This document shows, piece by piece, positions 21,670 to 37,800 of a stretch of DNA of 64,000 nucleotides. Within the stretch, counting starts at the first letter, position 1. Each line of letters starts with the position of its first letter. The stretch spans positions 3,930,501 to 3,994,500 of the forward strand of contig OZ004598.1 of assembly GCA_963924555.1 (NCBI GenBank). The letters run 5' to 3'. Made by a program: the position numbers and the translations under genes. The DNA comes from Crambe crambe (Eukaryota > Porifera > Demospongiae > Poecilosclerida > Crambeidae). Under the pieces are notes generated by a model. The model ran no database searches. It was given only the letters and a program-made list of their open reading frames with translations, and was not told the origin of the DNA.

Positions 21670-24600
21670 TTATAATTTATACTGCTGAACTGATGTTCTG
21701 TTCCTTTTCGAGTCACTTCTAAATACACCTTTGGCACTCTTGACTTGCTCTTTCACTTGCTCCTGAAGCTGAGCAAAGAAGCGAGAAGAACTGCTCAAAC
21801 TCTTATCCACTTTCTCCCCCTCTTCCCTCTCCTTCAACTTCTTCTCGAAACTTTTCCTAGTGTACTTATTCCCCAATCCTGGATTAAGTTTAGAAATCAT
21901 TTTATCTCGCTGCTTCTTCTCCACATTTCGTAAACGTTTCTTTTTCTTCTTTATCCTTCGCTCCCTTTTCTTATCAGTAGCAGTTTTCTCAGTGGGACCA
22001 ACTTCTGGTCTCTTTGATTTGGCCTGGATCTCTTCAGGAGCCAATAGAGTAGCATCACTAGTTGCAATGGGGGCGACCTCTTCCATCTGGATTGCTGGGA
22101 TGTTAGTTACCACTTTCACTTCATTCTTGGGCTGTGGATGAGAAGATTTTTAATGATTAACAAGACTTGAGAGGCAGGGATGTGAGGGGAGGGGGCAGAG
22201 GGAGGGAGATCGTGTGCAAGAGGCAGGGAGAGAGGGAGGGAGATTGTGTGTGAGAGAGGGAAGGGAGGGTTATAGAGTGGAACTGGTCACTCTGAAAGAG
22301 GGCAAACCCTCTCAACAAACCAAATAACCTCCAAGAGGACAACCTCTCTACAAAGGACAAAAGGCAGAGTCCCATTATTTGGAGGTCCTGCTGTATGGTT
22401 TGTGGGGAAGACAGGAGATGTTTTTCTTTTGTTGTTGTTATTTGTTTTGTTTTGTTTACTCACTGGTTTGGGTGTGAAGTGGAAGTTTGAAAGAGCATCT
22501 AATTTCACAAACAATTTTTTGATCATTTCATCTATTTCAACATGCCTCTTATCTTCCTTTTCCCCTTCAAACTCCTGCAAAATAGAAGCTTTTATTAATT
22601 ATTGTAACATTAAACTTGGGCATTTGTTTCAGCATTACTTGAGTCTGCTTGATGTACTCCTGTTCATAAACTTCAGCCAAACTGAGCTTGCTCTTCTCCT
22701 GCTCTAAAGGACGTGACCTCGAGTAATCATATGGCTTCTCCACAGGCTTGACCCGTCTCTCTACGTCATCCCATGCCTACAGTTCGACAAGAAGAAGATT
22801 AAGTCTCTGATTAGTTAGGTACAGCCACTAATATCTAACCCGGTCCATTATCCTTTGTTTGATGATGTCTTCCAGCGTCTTGGTGGTCTCCTCAGTGATC
22901 ACGGGCGGGGGGCGGGTCATGTGATCGAATGCCAAGTCTTCTTCTAATAAACTGCACACAGTTTGGATGAATACATATAATGATTATTTCGATTTATTGT
23001 CCTGGGACATGAGAATCCTAATTAAAGAGCAAAATTTCCTTTGTTTTAAGGGGTGAACTCTGCATACACACACTTGGACACACTGAAAATACATTAGCTG
23101 CATCACTGATTATATTATGCACAAAGGAATCACCTGTTTTGGGGTCTCTTTTTGGCTGTAGCTTCTCCAGCCATCTTCCAGCTCTTTTCAGCCAGGTTGG
23201 CCTCTTCCAGGGTTGCTATCTTCTTTTGCAGCTAAAAAACAAAACAAAACAAACAAACAAACAAAAAACACTCATGCAATTAATTTGTGCAAAGATGATA
23301 ACATGTCCTTGAGCATCCTTAATAAGCAGGAGTTCACTCCCAAGATGATTTTCATTATAATAACGCTTACTAAAATCTTCTTTCTTTGATACATGGATAG
23401 ATCTTCTTTTCCCCCTTCCTCCATACTTGGCTCAATCTCTTGGCCACTCCCACTGAACTCCTCCTCACTGCCACTCCCCCTCTCCTCTTCCTCGGCACTC
23501 TCATCAGTGCCACCTCCAACTCCTTCTTCTTCACTTCCAGAATCCTCCTCCATATTGGAAAACGTCACTTTTGCTTTCTTTTTTCTACTTTTCGAAAAAG
23601 CCTCTGTTTCTACTTCTTCATCAGGAGGATCGAAAAATTCCTCATAATGGAGGTCTCTGGTACTCTCCTGACCTCCCAAGTCCCCGTCTGACTCAGATCC
23701 CACATCCTCGAAAAGGTCAATGTCCTCATCATCTTCAGATTCTGATCCAGTTAATGCTACATAATTAAACACAGTAGTTGAGTGTAGGCAGCAAGTCATT
23801 GCATCTCTGCTGTGGAACCTCCAAATATTATAATGGACACACTTGGGACCCAGCCTTTCATCCTTTGTAGAGAGGTTGTCCTCTTTTGGAGGTTATTTTG
23901 TATTATACAAAGGTACTCCCTTTGTTGAGAGGTTTGTCCTATTTCAGAGTGTCCTTATTGGAAGTGCCTTCTTGTAGGGAACTTTAATACAGTGGGGCCT
24001 CCTCAATAATTGCAGGCTCTCTCAAATGCATAAATAATCTGGAGTGAGCAAATTACATACCTCCTCTGATTTGTCAGAAGATCTGAAAAAATATCAAATA
24101 CATACCTTCATTGTTTTTCTCGGCCATCTCAAGAAAATTCTGCATTTCTGATAGCTTGAAGAACTTGTCATCCACAACAGATTGCCTGACAGTTCTTTCT
24201 CTATGTTTGGATCCAGAATGTTCTTCATCCGAAATGTCAAAATCAGAACCAATATCGTCATCATCATTTTCCACATCTTGATTTCCTTCGCTATCCTCTG
24301 CACTGCTATCAGTATCAGCTCCTTGACCAGTACCTTCATCATCAGTATCCTCACCAGCACCGAAAGAACCAGAAGCAGCCAAGAGACGAAAGTCACCACT
24401 TTTAATCCTTGGACTAATGCCACTAACAAGGCCAGACACTGCTTTAATCACCGGCTGATTCATGAGCTGTATCTGTTCCCATATCTGATCACTATCCAGT
24501 CCTTCAGTGTACAATTCTGGCAGCGGACCGGTACTGACCTTTGTGCACCCAGGCATTTTTTCCAGCTCTTCCCCCGCGCACTTCTTATACATATCGAAGA

Positions 24601-24706
24601 CTCTCTTGAGAAGTGAAAGGCTCCTCGCCTTTAGCTCCTCTGAAGGGTTTGAATAGCTAGCTGGAGACGCAAGGTAAGCGTTGAACTCGGATAGAATATC
24701 AGCCAT
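21670..24706 (-). CDS. MPHOSPH10: MPHOSPH10 / Mpp10, U3 snoRNP component
   Basis: Seven exons agree in phase: 24706-24106, 23756-23371, 23231-23134, 22951-22840, 22776-22639, 22574-22464 and 22131-21670 (635 aa; human about 681). Mpp10 scaffolds Imp3/Imp4 in the small-subunit processome for 18S rRNA processing in the nucleolus. Family hallmarks are the acidic stretches, [19 protein letters not shown] (end of exon 1), [66 protein letters not shown], and the basic C-terminal region ([20 protein letters not shown]). The gene follows PSMD7 by about 135 bases and precedes HAUS4 by 44, all on the minus strand. Confidence 0.93.
22268..22396. repeat. AGTGGAACCTC-family MITE in an MPHOSPH10 intron
   Basis: It runs from AGAGTGGAACTGG through AGAGGACAACCTCTCTAC to GGAGGTCCTGCTGTATG; the ends are imperfect inverted copies. 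Confidence 0.6.
23812..23998. repeat. AGTGGAACCTC-family MITE in an MPHOSPH10 intron
   Basis: It starts TGTGGAACCTCC and carries GGACACACTTGGGACCCAGC and TTTGTAGAGAGGTTGTCCTC, ending ACAGTGGGGCCTCC. Confidence 0.65.
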
Positions 24707-24841
24707 GATTCAGCCAGCCACGTGGGTGGGCAGTATTTAGAAAATTATTTTTGGTTACACATCGTGATAATATCATTGAATAAGTACTTACGGTATGATA
24801 GTGGACCAAAAAAAAAATTGACTCTAATTTTTAAAATCTTT

Positions 24842-28394
<3,553 letters not shown>

Positions 28395-29986
28395 TATTTG
28401 GAGCGGTGCAACTCTGAACTTCTTCTTCTTATTAAACGCATGTGCGCAGCGCGCGCGATCGGTCGACGCACGTTCCGAATCAGTGCAGAGCGAGCATAGA
28501 GCTAGAGAGAGAGAGAGAGCGATTGAGAGGTTCATTGCACTCATTTCTGCATGAAAACAATTCATTACATTATGTGTATAGCTTTCGTGTATCCACTATT
28601 TATAAAGAACCTTAGTCTCGTGAACCAGACCTTTGTTTACAAAGAACCTGGTTTTAGAGTATAAGGTTCCAATATTAGACAAAATGGACCCCCACAAAAC
28701 TACTACAAGTACTAGTAGTGATACCGGGCTATTTTTAGAAACTATAAATTCATTTCTTAAATATTAAGCTCTTTTTCCTCAGCCAGATAAACTTTATCCG
28801 ATAAAAATCCATCCAGTAGAAGCAGAGATACGTAACATTTTACAATTGAAATTGTACAGGAAAATTTTACTTTCTTTTAATTAAGAAACCAGCACCTTTC
28901 CAAAGTAGGTTAAAGGTCATTATGGCTAATAGTACTGCAAACTTTTGCTCGTATCTTAGGATCTACTAGATGGATTTTCTTCAAACAAAGTTCATATGGA
29001 AGAGTAAGAAAATGACTATAGAACTAAGGGTAAATTTTAAAAAATAGGCCATGTAGTCTGGATAACACCAGACTAGTAGGAACTGTTGTACAATTGTTGT
29101 CCTAGAGTCTGTCTCTATTTTGAATGTACACAACATTAACAAAGTTAGGAACTTCAGTAGACCTACCCTCCCCATATAAAACGTGTTTTTGATTGCTCAT
29201 TTCAAATTTACTGTATTACGGCTTTGCTATATTTTAGAATTTGTGGCATTAAGTCTGCAATTTATGCTGCCAAGCTTTGCAGTGGACAGTGATTGATGTT
29301 CAAAGTCATGTACAGGATCTGGGAGCTTTGCTGTTATTAAGGAACAGACTGCAGCATTACTCCACAGCCAGAACTGATTTATGTTGTTCAGAGATTGATT
29401 CAGAATTCAAGCATTTTTCATCACTTTTATTTTACATTAAAATATGTACTATGGGGGTGAGGGGGGTTAGGCTATTCACTTGAGGCAGCACAGATTCAAA
29501 TTAAGTGGGAAAGGGTTGAGGTCATGAACTTTGACCCATCAGTTATATAAGTTGAATGCCTTATCCTTCTTGCGTGCCTTCTTTTCCGCTTGATACAAGA
29601 AGTTATCCAAGGTACCAGAATCAGTTTTTGATGCAGTTTCCAAAAAATATGGTTTCATGACCTGTTCAAGTGTTATATCATAAGAAAATCGAAATTTAAA
29701 TATGTTTTTGAACATCAAATCTAAATTTAGCACTCTATCTAAAAGAAACTGTCACAGTTAGATTCTCTAGAATATTAGGATTCTGTTGATGTTTTTTTCC
29801 TGGATTTCTTTGGATCTGGACCTTCGCAGCCAGGTTATATCTTGGTCACTTTTGGTGCCGTCCTGCAGTATTATTTTTACGTATAAAAAATTGACCCCGT
29901 CCACCATAGCATCCGGTATCACTAGTACTCACGGCTGTTTAACAGTACAGGGCGCCGGCCGGCTAAGATACTTAATTGCATGTGCG
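28395..29986. other. Intergenic region between PSMD7 and the MARVEL-like gene 1
   Basis: About 1.6 kb. The part next to PSMD7 (28395-28460) is GC-rich with CGCGCG steps and is probably its promoter. Apart from the possible exon at 29539-29733, I see nothing convincing in it. Confidence 0.5.
29539..29733 (-). pseudogene. Possible terminal exon or gene fragment, unidentified
   Basis: A short frame with coding-like composition (TLEQVMKPYFLETASKTDSG, then NFLYQAEKKARKKDKAF) ends at a stop and is preceded by a plausible acceptor (AAATTTAG). No upstream exon was found. I do not recognise the family. Confidence 0.25.
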
Positions 29987-29994
29987 TGACGTCA
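29987..29994 (+). promoter_or_regulatory. CRE-type palindrome TGACGTCA upstream of MARVEL-like gene 1
   Basis: A perfect TGACGTCA (CREB/ATF site) followed by TCAGTC, with a TA repeat (30007-30020) resembling a TATA box just downstream. The same site and flank (TGACGTCATCAGTC) occur upstream of gene copy 2. Confidence 0.6.
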
Positions 29995-30184
29995 TCAGTC
30001 TCCGGCTATATATATATATACAGTCAATTGCAGCTCCGTTCGAACATTCCGTATGAAGCGTATGGTTTGTGCGTGCCATAAATAGAAAAGTGTTGATAGG
30101 CCCAAATTTGTATCCGACGGAAATTCGCAATCGACTGTACAAGGCATAAGTTTCCCGTGTACGGCAAACGAAGAATTGAGCAAA

Positions 30185-31708
30185 ATGAGTGAAGGCGGCG
30201 TTACTACCAAAAGATTTGGAGGAGGATTTATCAGCCCTGGAATAGGGATCCTCCAGTCTTTACAAGGAATCTTGGAACTTGTTATCAGAGGCATTGCACT
30301 GGTAAAAATAATTTTAAGGTAGCTACAACTTGTTATGAATGCCCCCTACTGACTTCAATGTTTCATGGAGCTGCATGACCAAATTTCAGGATATAGTTGG
30401 ATGACCTCCTATGAGCATGAATGGGTGGGTATTATGAATACCCTGTATTCAGATTTAGCTTGGCTAAAATATTGTAGTCTCGCGGGCCAGACTCGATTCT
30501 TTCCTTCGGGGGAAAAAGAGTCTGGCCAAACTGCATTGGACATTTTGTTTGTGCCGACTCAGCATCATTGGGGTAGTGCGGGCATTGCGTTTTGACTATG
30601 ACGTATACCATGACGAAACAGTAAACAGCTGGCCAATAAAAAAATTAACTGCTAACTGTGACATATACTAGTAGTGACGTTAAAAAAATTCCCACATGAT
30701 TCTGCGCATGTCCGCCACGATTTTTGTGGCATAGTACAAATGAAACGTCCAATGCAGTTTGGCCAGACTCTTTCTTTCCCCCACCCCCAAGAAAAAGGAA
30801 AGAATCGAGTCTTGCCTGCAAGACTAAAAGAGTTGTGTAAATGATAAACTTGAACTGCAGGGGTTCATTTTCCAAAAATCCATTCCCATGTATTATGTGC
30901 CGAAGGGTTCAATACACAGACACTTCAAAGCATGCTACCTTTTGGTGACAACCGCAAAGTATTACCATTTAGAGGAAGTGCCAGCTGGTGGGTTGCACCT
31001 AGGCCTAGCTCTGTAATTTTGACCATGCAGCCTTGCCCATTTCTACTTTGTCCATTTCTACTTTGACAACTTGTATGTTTCTGCTCTAAGTACAATTCAG
31101 TGGTGTGGGAATGGCCAGGTTAAGACATAATTAGAACATAATGTGATAACAGTACTGGGATTGAGGGGATTGTAACCCTGTTCTGTAGCTACTGTAGTGC
31201 CCTAGGAATTAAGTCATACCTACGACACAGGAGATTGAGTTTGAGTATAACTTTTGAGGACACCTTATCCCCATTTTGCTTCCACTTTGCAGGCAATCAC
31301 ACAGTGCATGAAGCAAGTCACATCCTATCACATGGATTCTCCAAAAATGCCTCCAACCTTCCCCATCACATGTGTCTGCCCCTAGTCCTGGAACCCCAAC
31401 TATCTATAACTATTGACCTAATTGCATCAAATTGTGATTTGTTGGGGGTGTAGGGCTTACACCACACATGCACTAGACTATTTCTAACTAATGATTACAC
31501 CTGTGTCCATTGCCTATAATATGACTGACCACACTACACACAAAGCGTCTGGACTTCTTTCATGCGAAGCAAAAAAAAAGTGGTAATGCCAACATGGGTC
31601 CTCCAAATAATTTCCATGTCTCCCACACCCTTCCTCATGGCCATTAGTACAACTTGAAGCAGGCAAGCTTGTAAAAGGTGGCAATTAGAGCCACAGTTTG
31701 CTTAATGA

Positions 31709-31745
<37 letters not shown>

Positions 31746-31812
31746 CACTGACCCACCAGCATTCCTTTGGTTGGTACTGTGGTCTCCCTGTTAACTTTAC
31801 AGAGCATATTCC

Positions 31813-31850
<38 letters not shown>

Positions 31851-34800
31851 AGTACACATTTTAGAGTGCACAAAGTGAGGCCCTACCTCCCCCCCCCCCC
31901 CCCCCCTCCTTTCATTTCTAACTGGACTATGCATTATAGCTATAGTGCACATAGACTAATGGGAAGATGTACTTTCTCCTTCACTCTCCCCTTCTTCCAG
32001 AATACATATCATAGTTGCCAACCGTCCCGATTTGGCCGGGACACTCACGATATTATACCTCTTGTCCCGGTCCCGCCCGACATAGTGCTTTAACAATGAC
32101 TTGTCCCGACAGATAGAGCTACAAGGTAGTCTCGCAGGCCAAGGAAAGAATAAAATCGCAGCAGCTTACTGCTATAGCATTATTACGCACGCTCAGCACA
32201 CATCATGTGATCTGAAGTTATAAATAAATGACATCATGAAATCCAGTGTGAGATCTCTCGGTTTTGCTAGCTAACTTAGATCTACTTACTTAGTTAATTA
32301 CAACCTCTTTACTTACTACATCTTAGTATATTACTTAGTTAATACCGAGGTCTATCATTCTCAAGTTTAATCAAAATGGGCGCGTTTAATAGAAAATGGG
32401 CGTGGCCTAGAAAAATATCGCGCGCGCCATAGGCGCGCATAAACTGTCCCTATATTCCATTTCCAGAAGTTGGCAACTATGACATATGCTTGCTACACTA
32501 GAAGTATCTCTTTATATGGTGAAGAGTATACACTATACAAAAAGATTAATCACTTTATTACACTTTTATGCAGATCTTGATATTGGCCACACTCATATCT
32601 GCAGCAGCTGCCCAAAATCTAATTGCTACTCTTGTGTCAGATACAAATACTAATATTGATATCCAAACTAGAGCGGCTACTGGTTGGATTCTTTTTGTTG
32701 TAATAATAGCCCTCATCTATGAAGTACTGTTCATCATTCAGCGATTCATCAACTTCAAGATCTTATACACCACTCTTATCATAGTCTTCATTATTGTGGT
32801 AAGCATAATGTTATTAGGACAAGGAAGGTTCATTATAGGTGAAGGGGAAGCAAATATCCCTCCCTCTCCCCCCCCCCCCCCCCAAGATCACTCTTCTTAA
32901 GGGTGCAGGCACACTCCGCCCACGCATGGTTGCTAGGGAAAATTAACTTAAAAACTATTCATGATAGAAATTTCTAACTTGCACCATGTTATTAAGTATC
33001 AGAATAGTACCACATGCACAAAAAATGAAGGAGGACCAATCAAAATGACTGATGTTATGACTGATTCCATTCTCAAGGTAAACTGCGTTACATCTCAATG
33101 ACCACTTGGAATCAATGGCTGATTTTTGATATACAGCTTCTTATACTTATTGCCATAAAAATTACATTTAGTTTTTATCAATTCACATTCTACTTTTTAA
33201 TTTATCCATATAGGAGCTTGTGTCCTGCACATTCTGTACTAGCTATAAACTAAAGCAAAATGTAACTTTTTAGACCTTGTCAAGTAGTTGCCATATGCAA
33301 AATATTGGCTCATTCCCATGCATAGTTCCTGAGTTGCAATGACTTGTTCATTATCCATGCTAGCATGGATTTTATATGTGCCAAAGCAGCAGCTGCTATT
33401 GTGTTTACTATCTGTTATTTTAGCGCGGTAGTGTTTGTGGTTAATTAGTGCTAGTACTAGCGCATGCCTTGGTTACTATGTAATAGGACAGTTTGATTCT
33501 TCCAGCTTCCACTTGGTCACGAATGAAGTGATACTTTATCTCAATGTGCTTGGTTTTCCCATGTACTTACTGATATTTAGCTAGACATATATGGCAGATT
33601 GATTATCTTCCAAAGATAATAATGTTCTTGTTCACCAGATCACTGATGAGTTGTTGTAGACAGAGCCACATATTCTGCTTCTGCAGTAGATAAGGCAACA
33701 CTGCTGCTCTTCCAGCTAATAGCAGCTCCTCCAAGGAGAAATACATATCCAGATGTTGATTTTCTATCTCCAACATCCCCAGCCCAGTCTGCATCGGAAT
33801 ATCCAACACAATCAGGTGAATCGAAATTTTACTGTAGACCAAAATTGTTGGTTCCTTTCAAGTACCTCAAGATTCTCTTGATAGCAGTCCAGTGATCCTT
33901 AGTAGGTTTAGCACAGAACCGAGCAACACTACCCACAGCATAAGCAATGTCAGGACGAGTCTTGGTCGATAAATACAATAGACTACCAACGGCAGCTTGA
34001 TACTCTTTCTGATCACACACATTGTCTTCATTTTCACATTGAACAAGCTTGATGTCAGGATTTACCGGTGTTCTAACTGGCTTGGAATCACTCATGCCTA
34101 ACTTGTCCAGCACTTTCTCAGTATATAGAGGTTGACCGATCCAAATGCTTCCAGTACTTTGATTTTGAGAGACTGTTACTCCTAGGAAGTGATGAAGTTG
34201 ACCAAGATCCTTCATCTTAAATTGCTGGCTCAAATCTTTCTTTACTGATTTCATCTTAGTTTCACTTCTTCCTCCCAGAATAATGTCATCAACATATACT
34301 GCTATGATGAATATCTCTCCTTCTGAATCAATAGAAACATAGAGACAGGGGTCACTGATGGTCTGCTTGAATCCCATTTCTTTCAGACGTTGATCTAAGG
34401 CATGATTCCAACAGCGAGGTGATTGCTTCAGACCATATATGCTTCGTTTGAGACGACATACAAGATGCTCTTCACTGGGTTTGGTGAAACCTTCAGGCTG
34501 TTTCATGAAAACTTCTTCTGATAGTTCTCCGTATAAGAAGGCAGTAGACACATCCATTTGATGTAGCTGCAGCTTGTAGTGTGCACCCAAGGCAATGACT
34601 GACCGAACTGATTCAAAGCGGACAACAGGACTGAATGTTTCTTCATAGTCAAGTCCAAATCGTTGGGAATAGCCTTGGGCAACTAGCCTTGCCTTGTAAT
34701 GTTTAACAGTTCCATCTGCATCAATCTTTCGTTTGAAAATCCACTTGCTTCCTACAATCTTCCTGTTTGGCAGTGGCTCCACGAGCTCCCAAACTTCATT

Positions 34801-37800
34801 AGAGTGCAGTGATTCCATCTCTCTTTCCATGGCTTCTTTCCATTTGGACTTGTCAGGAGTAGAGAGAGCTTCTTCTACTGTGGACAGATCCTGTTCATCT
34901 GAGGCTATCATTCCATGGTTGTGGCCATACCAGTCTGGTTTATGTCTGATTCTACTAGATCTTCGTAGTGGTATGGCAGGTGCTTGTGCCTCAGACTCAT
35001 ACTTGTTAGCTTCTTTCTGCTCCTTCTGAATGCCAGGCATTGACGATGATTCATTGAAGACTACATCTCTACTATGAATCACCTTTTCACGAGTGATATC
35101 ATAGAGACGATATCCCTTTTGTTGGTTTCCATACCCCAATAAAACACATTTTCTTGTCCAGGTCAAGTTTTCGTCTCTCAGTCTTTGGCACATGAGCATA
35201 TGCACAACATCCAAAAATTCGAAGAGCACTCACATCTGGTTTACTGCCATGCCATGCTTCAAAGGGGGTGATACCTTCCAGAGCTTTGGTTGGACTCCGA
35301 TTTTGAAGATATACTGCTGTTGACAATGCTTCAGCCCAAAATCGATGAGGTAACTTTGAATCGGCTAACATGGTGCGTACACACTCAACTAATGTACGAT
35401 TCAGTCTCTCAGAGACACCATTTTGTTGTGGTGTATGAGGTATGGTTACCTCATGCCTGATACCCTCACTGGTGAGATAGGAGGTAAACTCAGTTGAGGT
35501 ATACTCACCTCCATTATCGGTACGAAGAATTTTGACATTCCTACCAGTTGACTTCTCGACTTGAACCTTCCATTCACGAAATCATTGAAAAACTTCATCT
35601 TTCCGTTTTAAGACATGCACCCATACATGACGAGTGTGATCATCAACAAAAGTGACAAAGTATTCACCGCCACCAAGTGATTTGGTTCCAATCTTTCCAC
35701 ACACATCGCTATGTATTAGCTCTAGAGGCTGCTCTGCTAGTTTTGACGTCCTTGGTTGGAATGGTAGTCGATGACTCTTCCCTTCTGTACATGATTCGCA
35801 AAAGTCAAAATCTTGTAAACCATCAAGAGATAAACCATTCACCATGTTTTGTTTTGCCAGTAACTGCAGATTTCGTACACTCAAGTGGCCAAATCGACGA
35901 TGCCAAATGATACTTTTCAAACTTTCATGATCACAAATTGAGTGGATTTGTTGCATTGCTCCATCATAGTCCAGGTAGTAAAGACTTCCTTCTCTGTGTC
36001 CACTAGCAACAAGCCTTGACTTGGCATCCTTGATTTCACACTTTGACTCAGTAAATGTAGTCACCTTATCTTTCTTTGCAGCAGAGGTCACGCTGAGCAA
36101 ATTATAAGCTAGATCAGGCACAAATAGCACATCATGGAGGGTACACTCTTGGATTTTGTTGTGTGATAGTCTCATTCTCAAAACCACGTTACCTCGCCCT
36201 GCTGCCTGAAGAGTGTGTCCGTCACCGAGGGTTACTGTCAACGGTTTGCTCAGAGTTTGAAGATTAACGAACTGACTCTCACTGTTGCACATGTGACAAG
36301 TAGCCCCAGAATCTACTATCCATCGATCATGGAAATCAGTCTCTGTGGATGACAAGGCATGTTGAACTACCAAGCCTGTACTTTCGTTGTCAGAACAATT
36401 TTCATCTTCAGCTGAGATTGTCACCTTGAAGGCTCCAGTTTTGGTTTTCTTCTTGGCTTTGAAAGGTTTGGTTTGATCCTTGATCTTTGCATACTCTTCG
36501 CAATCCCTTTTGAAATGGCCTGGTTTGTGGCAGAAGTGACATCTTGCTCTCTTAAGTCTTGTGATCAATGCTCCTTCTTGGCCTAACTCAGGTGAACGAT
36601 TCTTCAGCTTACTCTCTTCATGTAAGAGACGTTCAGTAACTACTGCAAGAGCTGGGACTTCAGTGCTAGCTTCGAGGGCAGTTACTAGCACATTGTAGCA
36701 CTCTGGCAAGCTGGCAAGGAGATATACTACACGGTCTTCCTCCTTAACAGGCTCGTCTATTGCCGAAAGTTCGTCAAAAATCTCAGTCATTGTCTTGATG
36801 TGTTCTTGCACTGATCTGCCATCAGTCAACCTTAGAGAGAACAGCTTCTGCTTCAGCTCCAGCTTATTAGCCCATGTATTCCTTTGAAACTGATTTGCTA
36901 AGGCCTTCCAGACCACTACTGGATCCTTTGGGTCTGCTCCAATCAAGTACAGTAGATTAGGATCCATGGCCAACACAATTGTTGCTAGAGCTTTATCTCG
37001 TCTTGAAGCAAACTTTGCTTGTTCTGCAGCACCCTCAGTAGGGGCTGTTTCTGCTCCACTAACAATTCCCCAGAGGCCATCCTTGATTAAGGCCATTGTG
37101 CATTGTATTTTCCATGTGGAGTAATTCGAGTTGTTCAACGGAACCACAGCTACACTCTTGGATTCTGCCATTTCTTGACTTCTTTATGTACAACAGAGTT
37201 AGCTAGAACATAGACTGTTAGGTCACTACTCTGGGCCCATAACCTGTTAGTTTTCAAGAATGATAAATCAAGAGCTATACTAAAGCCAGATGATACAACT
37301 AATATTCTATTCTAGAACAGTGCATGAATTTACATGTGCGTGATTGTGGTTGCATGGTGGTTTGATAAGAGTTATGCTGAGAGTGCATGTTCACCAACAC
37401 ATATGCCATGTGCTGCATGTATAAACTGAAACTCATTCTGGCAAGATGACAGACTCCAGATTTTTCTTATTGAATCTAGGAAAGCATCGTTGAGTCCTTC
37501 CCCATCTCCAGCTAGAGCTTTTGAGAGAGTATAGTGCATGGGCCATCCATGCAAGACTCTGGTGTAGGAATATTCTTTATAAGGGAAATTCTTCTTCAAA
37601 AAAATAATTAGTCCTTGACAATAGTATTGCTGAAACTGAAACCAATAGCTACTACAGGTCAGTGCCTCCAACCTGTGGACTTTGGTTTCGGTATAAATTG
37701 TCTCATTTTCAGTATTTTTACCATGAATTTCAGCATTTTTAAGTAATATCAATATAAAATGTGTATAGTGAATACTGATAGCTATAATTTTACTGACCCA

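Larger units (their letters stand above)
33480..37245 (-). mobile_element. Defective Ty1/copia-type retroelement, antisense in intron 2 of MARVEL-like gene 1
   Basis: Read on the minus strand it has the order gag, protease, integrase, reverse transcriptase, RNase H. Just right of gag is a GGTTATGGGCCCAG sequence that fits a copia-type primer-binding site (complement of 37225-37243). No clear pair of long terminal repeats was found, so the ends are probably truncated. It interrupts an intron, not an exon, and lies opposite to the host gene. Confidence 0.85.

Noticed and set aside
24062..24083. 22-base candidate microexon of MPHOSPH10 between CAG and GTATGT
   Set aside because: Including it breaks the frame. 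Direct joining of 24106 to 23756 gives a continuous, family-like protein.
33400..37330. Long terminal repeats of the copia element
   Set aside because: TGTTAG and CTAACA-like ends are present near the primer-binding site, but no matching repeat was found at the other end.
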